Below, one piece after another: positions 7,753 through 16,960 of a stretch of DNA of 64,000 bases. The notes under the pieces were generated by a model. That model made no database searches. It saw nothing but the letters and a program-made list of their open reading frames with translations, and was not told the DNA's origin. A program made the translations under genes and the position numbers. Each line of letters starts with the position of its first letter. The stretch's first letter is position 1. The stretch is from positions 1 through 64,000 of the forward strand of contig SVDU01000001.1 of the NCBI GenBank assembly GCA_015057705.1, in the 5' to 3' direction. The stretch is from Paenibacillaceae bacterium. GTDB taxonomy: Bacteria > Bacillota > Clostridia > Lachnospirales > Lachnospiraceae.

Positions 7753-8490
7753 ATGCGGTGACCTACACAGACACCTTAAAAAGCCTTGAATTTGGCTGAT
7801 TTGAGAGTTGCTACAGCCACCTAATGGGTGGTGATTTTGCCTTATTATAGCCATCTAATAAAAAAATGGCTTTGACCACAAATCCTTAAGCAGTCGGCAT
7901 TGCCGTCCGCTGTAAATTGGCAGGAGCCCCGTAAGGTGCACCTGCCTTTAACTTGCATCATTTTCGACCCTATGGTTCATCCCTGCTTTTGTAGCAAAAT
8001 GGGGCGAAAATCTTACAGTTCAGGAATTTATAAATGGTTGTGAATGTGCGACTTAAGGAATATAAAAAACTGACATATATGCGACACCTTTCTGCGAAAG
8101 CAACAGGAAGACGAACAGAAGGTAACAGTAATCCAAACACTTAGCAGGTAAAAGAGGAAAATCCATCTTTTTCAGATTTGCCCAACGAAGTGTTTAATTG
8201 CTTGAATGGCATATATGTTCCACCATCGTTTTTAAAGGTCACACAGGGGCAATATTTTGCGACACAGGGCAAGCTGAAAGTGGTATATTGATTCTATTTA
8301 TCAGAATCTTAGCCAGATCATCTCCCCCAAGGTTCATGGTGAACCATGGGATTTACAGGAAATTGATTCTATGGTAAACTGGGGCTGCCGGGGGTTACAG
8401 GGGGTAAAAATACTCTTTCTGTAGCTCCCTTTTCTGTTCTTTTTTCTGTCGTTCCTTTTCCCGAAAATAAATCCAGAAATGACTTGCAGA
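7753..8490 (+). repeat. Degenerate mobile-element relic, copy C
   Basis: Same alternative left end as copy B, then the shared core from about 7948, including the palindrome with one changed base at 8329-8347. Unlike copies A and B it does not continue into IS110: similarity ends at GACTTGCA (8481-8490 region) and IS1182-type DNA follows. It therefore helps to place the IS110 left end. Confidence 0.6.
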
Positions 8491-8891
8491 CTGTCCGAAA
8501 ACTCGATTAAAATCATAGAGGAAGGCGAAGAAACGTCTGAGGTAATTGTGAAAAAGGAGTACAAAACAAAAAACGCCCCTATTTAGGCGGTGACCATTTC
8601 CAACATTTTCTTCGTACCCAGCAGATTCAGCACCCGCTTAAAATTATATCCTAAAAAAGACAACGCTAATTCAGCGGCGGCTTTCACTCTCCCTTTGACG
8701 AGGAGGTAATAACCGTCATTCCATCGTTTGACCGTACCATAGGGATGCTCCACGATTTGATTTCTGATGCGAAGTTTCCGTTGGTTTGGGTAATATTTCA
8801 TAACAACAACTTCGCGTTTTGGTACATCAATTGGGATGAACCGTTTAACAGGCATTTCAAAATTTCTTCGTCGTTGCCGTACCCCTTGCAA
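8491..8891 (-). mobile_element. IS1182 family remnant
   Basis: Holds only the last 100 or so codons of an IS1182-type transposase, a terminator-like hairpin after its stop codon (8565-8590, minus-strand CGCC..GGGCG then a T run) and a short 3' flank. The flank starts at GACTGTCCGAAAAC, a plausible element end. The 5' portion of the element is gone, replaced at 8891 by an IS66-type end. Confidence 0.6.
8583..8891 (-). pseudogene. IS1182 transposase, C-terminal fragment
   Basis: About 102 residues matching the end of IS1182 family DDE transposases: LRIRNQIVEHPYGTVKRWND, then YYLLVKGRVKAAAELALSFL, then the NFKRVLNLLGTKK type ending. The catalytic region is missing, as is any proper start with a ribosome binding site. 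The ATG at 8891 lies at the junction with the IS66-type end and is not meaningful. Confidence 0.75.
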
Positions 8892-8923
8892 AAAATCTAT
8901 ACACGTACTTATAAGACGCTTAC
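8891..8923. repeat. IS66-type terminal repeat, left copy
   Basis: Perfect 33-bp inverted repeat of 19316-19348. Read outward to inward on the minus strand it begins GTAAGCG, the typical start of IS66 family ends. The element it belonged to would have lain to the left, but IS1182 DNA abuts it now. Confidence 0.7.
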
Positions 8924-9069
8924 AATAATATAGCTTCTTCCCATGCCATTTGCATTTTTAAGATTTATATAATGCTTTTTGCATTGACGATTGTGACTTG
9001 TGACACTACAACTATGTGAAGTTATTAACTATAATCAGATTATAACAAAAAGCACAGGAGAGTGAGAAT

Positions 9070-9435
9070 TTGAAAAAAGTATTAATTGTTGATGATGCTG
9101 CATTTATAAGATTGTCTTTAAGAAGAATTATTGAAAAAAGTGGCTTCGAAGTTATAGGAGAGGCTGAAAATGGACTAGCTGCTGTAAAGCTATACAGGCA
9201 ATTAAAGCCCGATATTGTCACAATGGATATTACAATGCAGGAGTTAAATGGTATTGATGCTCTTAAGATGATAAAAAGTCTAGACAAAAATGCCAGAATA
9301 ATTATGATCACATCTTTAGGACATAAGGATAAAATAGGAGAGGCCATAAGAGCTGGTGCGGTCGCATTTATATTAAAACCTTTTAATGAATCGTTTATAG
9401 AAAAATCACTAAAATTGGTAACAGCAAAACAATAA
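9070..9435 (+). CDS. cheY: CheY-like single-domain response regulator (121 aa)
   Basis: Receiver domain only. The acidic pair is D8/D9 (LIVDDA), the phospho-acceptor is D53 (VTMDITM), T81 is the switch position and K103 (ILKPF) is the conserved lysine. It would take phosphate from the CheA kinase encoded 45 bp downstream and relay it to an output, normally a flagellar motor switch. The start is TTG with AGGAGAGTGA about 8 bp before it. It opens the chemotaxis operon right after the IS66-type end. No flagellar genes occur in the window, so the output is unknown. Confidence 0.92.
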   Translation: MKKVLIVDDAAFIRLSLRRIIEKSGFEVIGEAENGLAAVKLYRQLKPDIVTMDITMQELNGIDALKMIKSLDKNARIIMITSLGHKDKIGEAIRAGAVAFILKPFNESFIEKSLKLVTAKQ

Positions 9436-9480
9436 AAGTATAGCATTTTATTAAGCAAAATAAGGCAGGAGAGGTATAAG

Positions 9481-11553
9481 ATGGCGAATACAATTATAAA
9501 TGAGCCAATGCTAGATATGTATACTTTTGAGACAAATCATTTAATTGAACAAATGGAAGAATTAATTCTTCATGGAGAAAAAAGTAATCAATTTTTACTA
9601 TCAATAGATGAAAGTTTTAGAATTATGCATACCATAAAGGGCTCTTCAGCTATGATGCTATTTAATAATATCTCAGAGCTTTCACATGTTGTTGAAGATT
9701 TGTTCTATTATCTCCGTGAGAATGAGCCTGTACAGATTGACTACCAAGCCTTAAGTGATATTGTTCTTGAGTCTGTAGATTTCATTAAAAATGAATTGTC
9801 AAAGATTGAAAAAAGCTGTCCAGCAGATGGAGATGCCAAAGTAATAATTGATGGTATAAAGCGATTTCTAATCAATCTTAAAGAATTAAATGGAGACTGT
9901 TACATTTCTAAAAATGACAATAGTAATTCACAACCTGCTATGCATAAACCCTTCATAAATTCAGTAAAAGAAATAGATTTATCTGATAAACGAAAATATG
10001 AGGTTGTAATTTTTTTTGAGGATGGTTGTGAGATGGAAAACATACGAGCTTTTTCTATTATTCATATGCTTTCCGATATTACCTCTGATTTAAGTTATTA
10101 TCCTGAAAATATAATTGATGATGATACTACAATAGAGCAAATCAAAAAAGAGGGATTTAAAATATCTTTTAAAACATTAACAAGTGTTGAATCTATTCGG
10201 GAATTACTTGAGAATACGGTTTCCGTGAAAAATCTGGAATTATCTGCTCAAAATGACATTGTGAATATGATTGAAGCTCAAAATGACAACTCTTCACAAT
10301 GCCAGACTAACTTACTAAAACAGGAGCTTATAACCAATAAAGAGTTGAGTGTACAGAATCATTTACATTCTACTAAAAATCAAGGAATGATTAGTGTCAA
10401 TCTATCAAAAACTGATCGGTTAATGGACTTAATTGGTGAATTAGTTATTGCCGAAGCAATGGTTACTCAAAACCCGGATCTTAAAGGATTGGAGTTAAAT
10501 AATTTTGATAAGTCAGTAAGACAACTCCATAAAATTACTGATGAACTGCAAGATGTAGTAATGTCGATACGAATGGTACCTCTTTCTACGATATTCTATA
10601 AGATGCATCGAATCGTAAGGGATATGTGCAAAAAGTTGGATAAAGAAGTAAAATTTGAAATGATCGGTGAAGAAACAGAAGTGGATAAAAATATAATTGA
10701 TCATATTTCGGACCCATTAATGCATTTGATCCGAAATGCAATTGATCATGGTATTGAATCAAAGGAAGATAGATTGTTAAAAGGAAAACCCCAAGAAGGT
10801 AGGATTATTTTAGAAGCCAGGCATGCAGGTAGTGATGTACTTATTACTGTCAAAGATGATGGGAGGGGACTAAATAAAAGAAAAATAATTGATAAAGCGG
10901 AGAAAAAAGGTTTGCTTTATAAGCCCGAAGAGGAAATGTCTATTAGCGAAATATATAATTTGATTTTACTGCCAGGCTTCTCTACATGTGAGAATATTAC
11001 TGAATTCTCTGGGCGTGGCGTTGGTATGGATGTAGTTGTAAGAAATATTGAGACCATCGGAGGCACTGTGTCGATAAACAGCACAGAAGATCTGGGTACA
11101 ACAGTTACTTTTAAAATTCCGCTAACATTGGCTATTGTTGATGGAATGAATGTATGCGTTGGAAAATCTCGTTATACCATTCCGACAACATCAATTAAAG
11201 AGTCTTTTAGAGCAAATCTCGCAGATATTATTTGTGATCCAGATGGGAATGAAATGATAATGGTTAGAGGTCAGTGTCATCCTATCCTAAGAATACATGA
11301 GTTTTATAGAATAAAAACAGATGTAATTCGATTAGACGAAGGAATTGTTATTATGTTAGAGCATGAAGAAAAAAAACTTTGTATCTTTGTGGATCAATTA
11401 TTAGGACAGCAACAAGTAGTAGTAAAAGCACTGCCTAGCTACATTAAACAAAGAAAAAAAATAGTAGGGCTAAGCGGATGTACAATATTAGGGGATGGTA
11501 ATATCAGTTTAATTTTAGATATTGAAGGGCTCTTAAAAGGTAATATTAATTAA
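9481..11553 (+). CDS. cheA: Chemotaxis histidine kinase CheA (690 aa)
   Basis: Central kinase of a chemosensory array. Domains in order: Hpt/P1 with H50 in RIMHTIKGSS; a P2-like region around 165-260; P3 dimerisation (about 300-375, LSKTDRLMDLIGELV); P4 ATPase with N box HLIRNAIDHGIES, DDGRGL and GRGVGMDVV; and a CheW-like P5 domain at the end. It lacks the transmembrane segments of ordinary sensor kinases, as expected. The ribosome binding site is GGAGAGG just before ATG at 9481. It is co-transcribed with cheY upstream; bacteriohemerythrin and cheW follow after a 200-bp gap. Confidence 0.95.
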   Translation: MANTIINEPMLDMYTFETNHLIEQMEELILHGEKSNQFLLSIDESFRIMHTIKGSSAMMLFNNISELSHVVEDLFYYLRENEPVQIDYQALSDIVLESVDFIKNELSKIEKSCPADGDAKVIIDGIKRFLINLKELNGDCYISKNDNSNSQPAMHKPFINSVKEIDLSDKRKYEVVIFFEDGCEMENIRAFSIIHMLSDITSDLSYYPENIIDDDTTIEQIKKEGFKISFKTLTSVESIRELLENTVSVKNLELSAQNDIVNMIEAQNDNSSQCQTNLLKQELITNKELSVQNHLHSTKNQGMISVNLSKTDRLMDLIGELVIAEAMVTQNPDLKGLELNNFDKSVRQLHKITDELQDVVMSIRMVPLSTIFYKMHRIVRDMCKKLDKEVKFEMIGEETEVDKNIIDHISDPLMHLIRNAIDHGIESKEDRLLKGKPQEGRIILEARHAGSDVLITVKDDGRGLNKRKIIDKAEKKGLLYKPEEEMSISEIYNLILLPGFSTCENITEFSGRGVGMDVVVRNIETIGGTVSINSTEDLGTTVTFKIPLTLAIVDGMNVCVGKSRYTIPTTSIKESFRANLADIICDPDGNEMIMVRGQCHPILRIHEFYRIKTDVIRLDEGIVIMLEHEEKKLCIFVDQLLGQQQVVVKALPSYIKQRKKIVGLSGCTILGDGNISLILDIEGLLKGNIN

Positions 11554-11754
11554 AGTATATTTACCAGTTTCATCCCTGACGAAGTAGAGATAAGAACTCG
11601 GGTTTGTCAGATTCATAAATATCTTGGCAATCTGAAAAAACATCTGCCAATGAAAGCTGAGGGGTTATTCTATTTTTAAGAGTAAAAGAACCAGTAAAAT
11701 CAAGGGATATGGCGTTTCGCAAACGCCTAAGAATAATATTTACTAGGGGGTAAG
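11554..11754 (+). promoter_or_regulatory. Intergenic segment with a hairpin motif shared with the cheR leader
   Basis: Contains GGTTTGTCAGATT at 11601-11613 and the palindrome GGCGTTTCGCAAACGCC at 11711-11727, followed by TAAGAATAATA and then GGGGG before the bacteriohemerythrin ATG. The same two elements, in the same order, precede cheR (14710-14722 and 14734-14750). The hairpin is not followed by a T run, so it is not an obvious terminator. Function unknown. Confidence 0.45.
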
Positions 11755-12156
11755 ATGTTTACCTGGAGCGAGAATTTTAGTGTACAAGATTATGTTATAG
11801 ATGAGCAGCATAAAAAACTAATAGAACTAATATACAGAGTTGCTGCATTATTAAATAATTATGATGATCAATTTACAAATGTCTACGAGGTGGTTATTGA
11901 ATTGGACCGGTATATTATAGAACACCTTGAATATGAAGAAGAACTTATGAAAAAGAGTTGTTATCCAATCATGAAAGAACATATATTGCAACATCATCAA
12001 TTAAGATACAAGATGTCACAACTGAATGTCTTTGAAATTGAAAAATCATACGAGTTTTATGCTGATTTACTTGCATATCTAGTTGAATGGTTGTCAAAAC
12101 ATATTATGGATACTGATAAGAAGTTAGGATTATTTTTACTAAATAAAACAAACTAG
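11755..12156 (+). CDS. Bacteriohemerythrin (133 aa)
   Basis: Four-helix di-iron O2-binding protein. The ligand pattern is visible: H in DEQHKKLIELI, H and E in EHLEYEEELM, HH in LQHHQL, and the final H and D in KHIMDTDKK. The length matches stand-alone bacteriohemerythrins. It lies between cheA and cheW, so it probably buffers or reports oxygen for an aerotaxis-type response; that link is inferred from position. GGGGG lies just before the ATG. Confidence 0.9.
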   Translation: MFTWSENFSVQDYVIDEQHKKLIELIYRVAALLNNYDDQFTNVYEVVIELDRYIIEHLEYEEELMKKSCYPIMKEHILQHHQLRYKMSQLNVFEIEKSYEFYADLLAYLVEWLSKHIMDTDKKLGLFLLNKTN

Positions 12157-12232
12157 CAACAAGATGGATAATACCTTACTGGCTGTAAGGAATATTAACC
12201 ATAATTATATTGTAGTAGAAAGGAGTTGCGAT

Positions 12233-12724
12233 ATGACAGAATCAATAATACAAGAATTGATTGACCAGGAAGAAGATACTCAAAAGGGAAGGTTTCTTAC
12301 TTTTACATTAGGTAGTGAATGCTATGGTATGGAAATACAGTATGTGTCCGAGATTATTGGCATACAACCCATAACGGAGATGCCGGAGCACCCGGAATAT
12401 GTCAGGGGAATTATTAATCTACGAGGGAAGATTATCCCGGTAATGGATGTTAGAATACGATTTAAGAAACAATCGATAGAATATAATGATAGGACCTGCA
12501 TTATTGTCATTATCATTGATGATGTATCGATTGGATTAATTGTGGATAGTGTAGCAGAGGTATTAACCATACCTGATCATGATATTGTATCACCTCCGGA
12601 TATAAGTGGAGTATCCAATAAGTACATACAAGGAATAGGTAAAGTAGGTAATGAAGTTAAAATGCTTCTAAATTGTGACAAATTGCTGAATGAACAAGAC
12701 GTAGAGTATCTCGCTACCATATAA
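12233..12724 (+). CDS. cheW: Chemotaxis coupling protein CheW (163 aa)
   Basis: Scaffold that joins receptors to CheA. Recognisable CheW sequence: FLTFTLGSECYGMEIQYVSE, HPEYVRGIINLRGKIIPVMD and the conserved RTCIIVI and IGLIVDSVAEVL strands. An in-frame ATG exists at 12164, but AAAGGAG at 12219-12225 with a 7-nt spacer points to ATG at 12233. It stands directly before the chemoreceptor gene, 18 bp away, as in many compact chemotaxis operons. Confidence 0.93.
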   Translation: MTESIIQELIDQEEDTQKGRFLTFTLGSECYGMEIQYVSEIIGIQPITEMPEHPEYVRGIINLRGKIIPVMDVRIRFKKQSIEYNDRTCIIVIIIDDVSIGLIVDSVAEVLTIPDHDIVSPPDISGVSNKYIQGIGKVGNEVKMLLNCDKLLNEQDVEYLATI

Positions 12725-12742
12725 AACAAGGAGGAATAATAT

Positions 12743-14464
12743 ATGAAGTGGTTTTACAATATGAAAATCGGCGCAAAGCTGATCATGGGATTCTTATTCG
12801 TTGCATTGATTGCAGGTGTCGTAGGAGGTATTGGAGTATATAATCTTAATAAAAATGATAATCTATATACAGATTTATATACTAATTATGGTATCGCATT
12901 AGGTGATATAGCTGATGTTTCAATTTTTTATCAACGTAATCGAGTAAACTTAAGAGAATTATTATTAGTGAAAGATATACAAGATAAAAACAATATTGTA
13001 GATAAGATCAACGAATATGATAAGCAGGTACAAGATTCATTGGCTAGCTTTGAACAATCAGTACAATCGGAAGAAACAGCAAAAGAATTATCAAATCTGA
13101 AGACTGCGATAGAGAAATATGCTCCGGTACAGGAAAAAGTAATTGCTCTAGCGCTTTCAAATCAAGAAGATCAAGGTCTTGAAGTTTTACAAAGTGAAGG
13201 ACAAGCTTTATCAGACGAGATAAACAGCACGATCGATAACCTGTTTGCAAATAAAAACAAAAATGGTAAATCGCTATCAAGTCAATACACTGTCGAGGGG
13301 GATAAAAACATAATAACGATGATAATTATAGTAGTCATCGCGATGGTTATAGCCGTTTTTCTTGGTTTCTTTCTCTCCCGTATTATTAGTAATCCAATAA
13401 AAAAACTAGTAACTGTTGCAGAAAAAATATCGGATGGGGATTTGGATGTAGAGGTAAAGATTGATACAAAAGATGAAATGGGAATACTCGCAGCTGCATT
13501 TGGAAAAATGGCTAATAATTTAAATGAAGTAATGTCCAATATCAACTCAACATCTGAACAGGTTGTGTCCGGATCAAAACAGTTGTCAGACTCCAGTGTA
13601 TTATTGTCACAGGGAGCAACAGAACAGGCATGTGCTATCGAAGAATTAACGGCTTCTCTTGAAGAAATATCGTCACAGACAGGGCAAAACGCTCAGAGTG
13701 CAAATCAAGCAAATGAATTGGCTGAAGCAGCAAAGACAAATGCGGTTCAAGGGAATGAGCAGATGAAACAGATGCTTAAGGCAATGGATGAAATTAATGA
13801 CTCATCAGGGAATATATCGAAAATTATAAAGGTAATAGATGAAATAGCATTCCAGACCAATATCCTTGCACTTAATGCAGCGGTAGAAGCTGCAAGGGCG
13901 GGACAACATGGAAAAGGTTTTGCAGTTGTTGCAGAAGAAGTAAGAAATCTTGCTGCTAGATCAGCAAATGCAGCGAAAGAAACTACTGCAATGATTGAAG
14001 GCTCCATCAGGAAGGTTGAGGATGGAACTAAAATTGCTAACCAAACTGCCGATGCACTTAATAAGATTGTGGAAGGGGTAGCGAAGGTAGCGAATCTTGT
14101 CGGAGATATTGCGACTGCTTCCAATGAACAGGCTATGGGCATTGCACAAGCAAATCAAGGGATTATACAGGTATCTGAAGTAGTGCAGACCAACTCTGTT
14201 ACCTCGGAGGAGAGTGCAGCAGCCAGTGAAGAACTTGCTGGACAGGCAGAGCTATTAAAACAACAGGTTTCAAAATTTAAACTTAGAGAGTCGTATCAGT
14301 ACAATGGCTACAGTAGACATGAGAATATAGATCAAGAAGTTCGACCAATGCTTGAAAGCTTATTTAATAAGAAAAAACCAGAACCAGTAAAAAAGAAGAG
14401 TGAAGAATCAACAAGTAGTTCCAAGAAAATAATATTAAGTGATAAGGAATTTGGAAAATATTAA
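12743..14464 (+). CDS. Methyl-accepting chemotaxis protein (573 aa)
   Basis: Transmembrane chemoreceptor. The first membrane helix is at about residues 10-30 ([20 protein letters not shown]), followed by an external region of about 160 residues with the look of a four-helix-bundle MCP sensor domain ([13 protein letters not shown]), and a second membrane helix at about 190-212. Then come a HAMP linker and a long signalling coiled coil with the conserved hairpin tip ([20 protein letters not shown]). No ligand can be predicted. The C-terminal tail is Lys/Ser-rich with no obvious CheR-docking pentapeptide. The ribosome binding site is AAGGAGG. Confidence 0.95.
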   Translation: MKWFYNMKIGAKLIMGFLFVALIAGVVGGIGVYNLNKNDNLYTDLYTNYGIALGDIADVSIFYQRNRVNLRELLLVKDIQDKNNIVDKINEYDKQVQDSLASFEQSVQSEETAKELSNLKTAIEKYAPVQEKVIALALSNQEDQGLEVLQSEGQALSDEINSTIDNLFANKNKNGKSLSSQYTVEGDKNIITMIIIVVIAMVIAVFLGFFLSRIISNPIKKLVTVAEKISDGDLDVEVKIDTKDEMGILAAAFGKMANNLNEVMSNINSTSEQVVSGSKQLSDSSVLLSQGATEQACAIEELTASLEEISSQTGQNAQSANQANELAEAAKTNAVQGNEQMKQMLKAMDEINDSSGNISKIIKVIDEIAFQTNILALNAAVEAARAGQHGKGFAVVAEEVRNLAARSANAAKETTAMIEGSIRKVEDGTKIANQTADALNKIVEGVAKVANLVGDIATASNEQAMGIAQANQGIIQVSEVVQTNSVTSEESAAASEELAGQAELLKQQVSKFKLRESYQYNGYSRHENIDQEVRPMLESLFNKKKPEPVKKKSEESTSSSKKIILSDKEFGKY

Positions 14465-14501
14465 TTATTAACAACAAGTGATTAATATGATAGTAATTTG
14501 C

Positions 14502-14533
14502 AGATGGGGAGAGTGTAGCAACGCTCTCCATCT
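14502..14533 (+). terminator. Hairpin after the chemoreceptor gene
   Basis: AGATGGGGAGAG pairs with CTCTCCATCT with one bulged G. No T run follows, so this may be a weak terminator or an mRNA-stabilising end. Confidence 0.4.
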
Positions 14534-14781
14534 ATAATAGTGATAAAGGTTGTTCTTATTTTGTAAGTTTTGTTCCAGGTCTCCGTTGCACGAAGCGTTT
14601 CGGGATAAGCACGTAAATCCAAATGTAAATCATACGACCACAGCGAGTTGGATAATAAAGACCCATTTCATCAAGGTCAATATGGGTTTCAAGAAGACAC
14701 AGAAACTGAGGTTTGTCAGATTATGATGCATTTGGCGTTTTGCAAACGCCTAAAATAGGGATAATAATGAAAGGTGAGAAT
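14534..14781 (+). promoter_or_regulatory. cheR leader with shared hairpin motif
   Basis: About 250 bp without a convincing gene. It holds GGTTTGTCAGATT (14710-14722) and GGCGTTTTGCAAACGCC (14734-14750), matching the pair before the bacteriohemerythrin gene. The upstream part contains the segment CCCATTTCATCAAGGTCAAT, for which I see no role. Confidence 0.4.
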
Positions 14782-15597
14782 ATGGTTACCATTACGGATA
14801 AAGAGTTTAATCAATTGTCGGAATATATAAAAACAAACTATGGTATATTTCTCAAAAAAGAGAAAAAAACTCTTGTTTTAGGTAGACTACATACAGTGCT
14901 GGATAATAAACAGTTTAATAATTTTTCGGATTATTTTAAATATATAATATCAGATAACTCAGGCGATGCGGCTACTACTTTATTGAATCATATAACTACA
15001 AACCATACTTTTTTTATGCGAGAAGCAATTCACTTTGACTACTTTAGGGATAAAGTGCTCCCGTATCTTGCTAATACAGTGAATAAAAAAGATTTACGCA
15101 TTTGGTGTGCCGCATGTTCATCTGGAGAAGAAGCTTATACACTTGCTATGGTCATAGATGAGTTTTTTGGAGATAAGAAGCAGGGATGGGATACTAAGGT
15201 TTTAGCAACTGATATTTCAGAACGGATTTTAAATATTGCAAAAAAAGGAATTTACAGCAGTGAAAGAATAGCTCCATTACCTTCACAATGGAAGATCAAC
15301 TATTTTAAAAAGTATGACACTAATAATTATATTCTGACAGATAAATTAAGAAGTGAGGTAATATATAGAAAGTTTAATCTTAAAGAGACCGCATTCCCTT
15401 TTAAAAGAAGATTTCATGTTATCTTTTGCAGAAATGTAATGATTTACTTTGATGAGCAAACAAAAAGAGAGCTAGTAAATAAGTTTTATGATATTATAGA
15501 GGATGGAGGTTATCTTTTCATCGGACATTCAGAGGCCTTGTGTATGGAAGACACACGATTTAAATACATCATGCCATCTATTTATAGAAAAGAATAG
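14782..15597 (+). CDS. cheR: Chemotaxis methyltransferase CheR (271 aa)
   Basis: SAM-dependent protein-glutamate methyltransferase that modifies chemoreceptors. It has an N-terminal helical domain with ITTNHTFFMREAIHFDYF, then the SAM-binding fold with IWCAACSSGEEAYTLAM and LATDISERIL, then IFCRNVMIYFD and GGYLFIGHSEAL. Earlier in-frame ATGs exist at 14713 and 14767, but AAAGGTGAG just before ATG at 14782 decides the start. No cheB methylesterase is found nearby, so adaptation would need a CheB or CheC/CheD elsewhere. Confidence 0.93.
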   Translation: MVTITDKEFNQLSEYIKTNYGIFLKKEKKTLVLGRLHTVLDNKQFNNFSDYFKYIISDNSGDAATTLLNHITTNHTFFMREAIHFDYFRDKVLPYLANTVNKKDLRIWCAACSSGEEAYTLAMVIDEFFGDKKQGWDTKVLATDISERILNIAKKGIYSSERIAPLPSQWKINYFKKYDTNNYILTDKLRSEVIYRKFNLKETAFPFKRRFHVIFCRNVMIYFDEQTKRELVNKFYDIIEDGGYLFIGHSEALCMEDTRFKYIMPSIYRKE

Positions 15598-15840
15598 GCT
15601 CCAGTATAGTGTGATAATGATAAGCCTTCCTATATTAAAAATAATGAAAAATAACTTTCAGAATTTTTCGATTTAGTACGGTTGTTTAAAATTCCGTATT
15701 GTTATGAGTTTTTTGTTTGAATAATTTTAATTTCCATATTATAATATTGGCTGAAGCATTAGGCGTGTTAAAAATATACATACAAGCATTAGAATGTGTT
15801 ATATCATTGAATCATTTACAATGTTTATGGAGGATGACAT

Positions 15841-16890
15841 ATGAGGTTAGTATCTGTCAATAGCCTGAAAGGGAACGAGGTGCTCGGCAGACCAATATAT
15901 GATGAATCGGGAAGAATATTGTTATCCAAAGATGTGAAGCTGATGCCTGCGTATATTGAAAGACTTATAAATCTAGGAATTCACTCAATATATATTGATG
16001 ATGCTATATCAATGGATGTCGAGATAGATGATAACATCAGTGAAAAGACCAGGCAGATGAGTAAACACGCAGTGAAGAAAATGGTGGAAAAGTATGTACG
16101 AGATGGTACGCTTAATAATGATGGTATTATAAAATCTGTTAATTCTATTATCGACGAGATTCTTGATCAAAAAGATGTAATGTTTAACGTATTGGAGATC
16201 AGAGCAAAGGATGACTACCTTTTTTCTCATTCTGTTAATGTTTGTGTACTTGCAGTTATATTAGGGATTCATATGGGATATAACATGCAGAAATTGAAAG
16301 AGGTTGCCATTGGTGCCCTTCTTCATGATGTGGGAAAGATAAAGCTATTGAAGGAGCAGAAAGAATCAATAGAAATTATTAATATAGAAAAATTACATCC
16401 CAAAGTCGGATTTGATCTATTAGGATCAAATAATTCATTCAGTGCTGTAGCAAATGTTGCAGTACTTATGCATCATGAGCATGTAGACGGCAGTGGGTAT
16501 CCTCTAGGGTTAAAAGGGAATGAAATCCATGAGGTAGCAAAACTTATAACCATTTGTAATGTGTTTGATAATATGGTATCAGGTAACAAAGATATGCCGA
16601 TCATGCACGTTTATGAAGTGATGGAGTATCTGACGGCAATGAGTGGTTACCTTTTCGACAAGGACATCGTAAGTAAGTTTGTCGAACACATTGCTGCATA
16701 CCCTTCAGGGAGTGGTGTTATACTTAATACGAATGAGATGTGCCTGGTGATAAGGCAGAATAAAGATCTTCCTATGCGTCCGGTACTTAAGGTTATTTAC
16801 GATAAAAACGGAAATAAAGTAGACGAACCCTATGAGATTGATCTTATCAAGGAACTTACGCTTCTTATAACAGGTGTATATGATTTATAG
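15841..16890 (+). CDS. HD-GYP domain protein, probable c-di-GMP phosphodiesterase (349 aa)
   Basis: An N-terminal region of about 110 residues without a receiver domain (of the type often annotated DUF3391-like), then HD-GYP with the metal pair H162/D163 (LLHDVGKIKLL), HH at 211-212 and the GYP triad at 219-221 (HHEHVDGSGYP). The ribosome binding site is TGGAGGATG. It is separated from cheR by 243 bp of AT-rich DNA, so it likely has its own promoter. HD-GYP proteins hydrolyse c-di-GMP; activity here is inferred from intact motifs. Confidence 0.88.
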   Translation: MRLVSVNSLKGNEVLGRPIYDESGRILLSKDVKLMPAYIERLINLGIHSIYIDDAISMDVEIDDNISEKTRQMSKHAVKKMVEKYVRDGTLNNDGIIKSVNSIIDEILDQKDVMFNVLEIRAKDDYLFSHSVNVCVLAVILGIHMGYNMQKLKEVAIGALLHDVGKIKLLKEQKESIEIINIEKLHPKVGFDLLGSNNSFSAVANVAVLMHHEHVDGSGYPLGLKGNEIHEVAKLITICNVFDNMVSGNKDMPIMHVYEVMEYLTAMSGYLFDKDIVSKFVEHIAAYPSGSGVILNTNEMCLVIRQNKDLPMRPVLKVIYDKNGNKVDEPYEIDLIKELTLLITGVYDL

Positions 16891-16960
16891 AGTTAAATGT
16901 TAAAACAAAATCACCCTCACACTGATGGAAATGCCGAATGGCGGCTGAATGGAGATATAT

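Noticed and set aside
1-8490. CRISPR array suggested by repeated segments
   Set aside because: Repeats are hundreds of bases long, few and unevenly spaced; no short regular repeat-spacer pattern and no cas gene exists.
11711-14750. c-di-GMP riboswitch upstream of bacteriohemerythrin and cheR
   Set aside because: The conserved GEMM sequence blocks are absent; only a simple hairpin and a 13-nt motif are shared.
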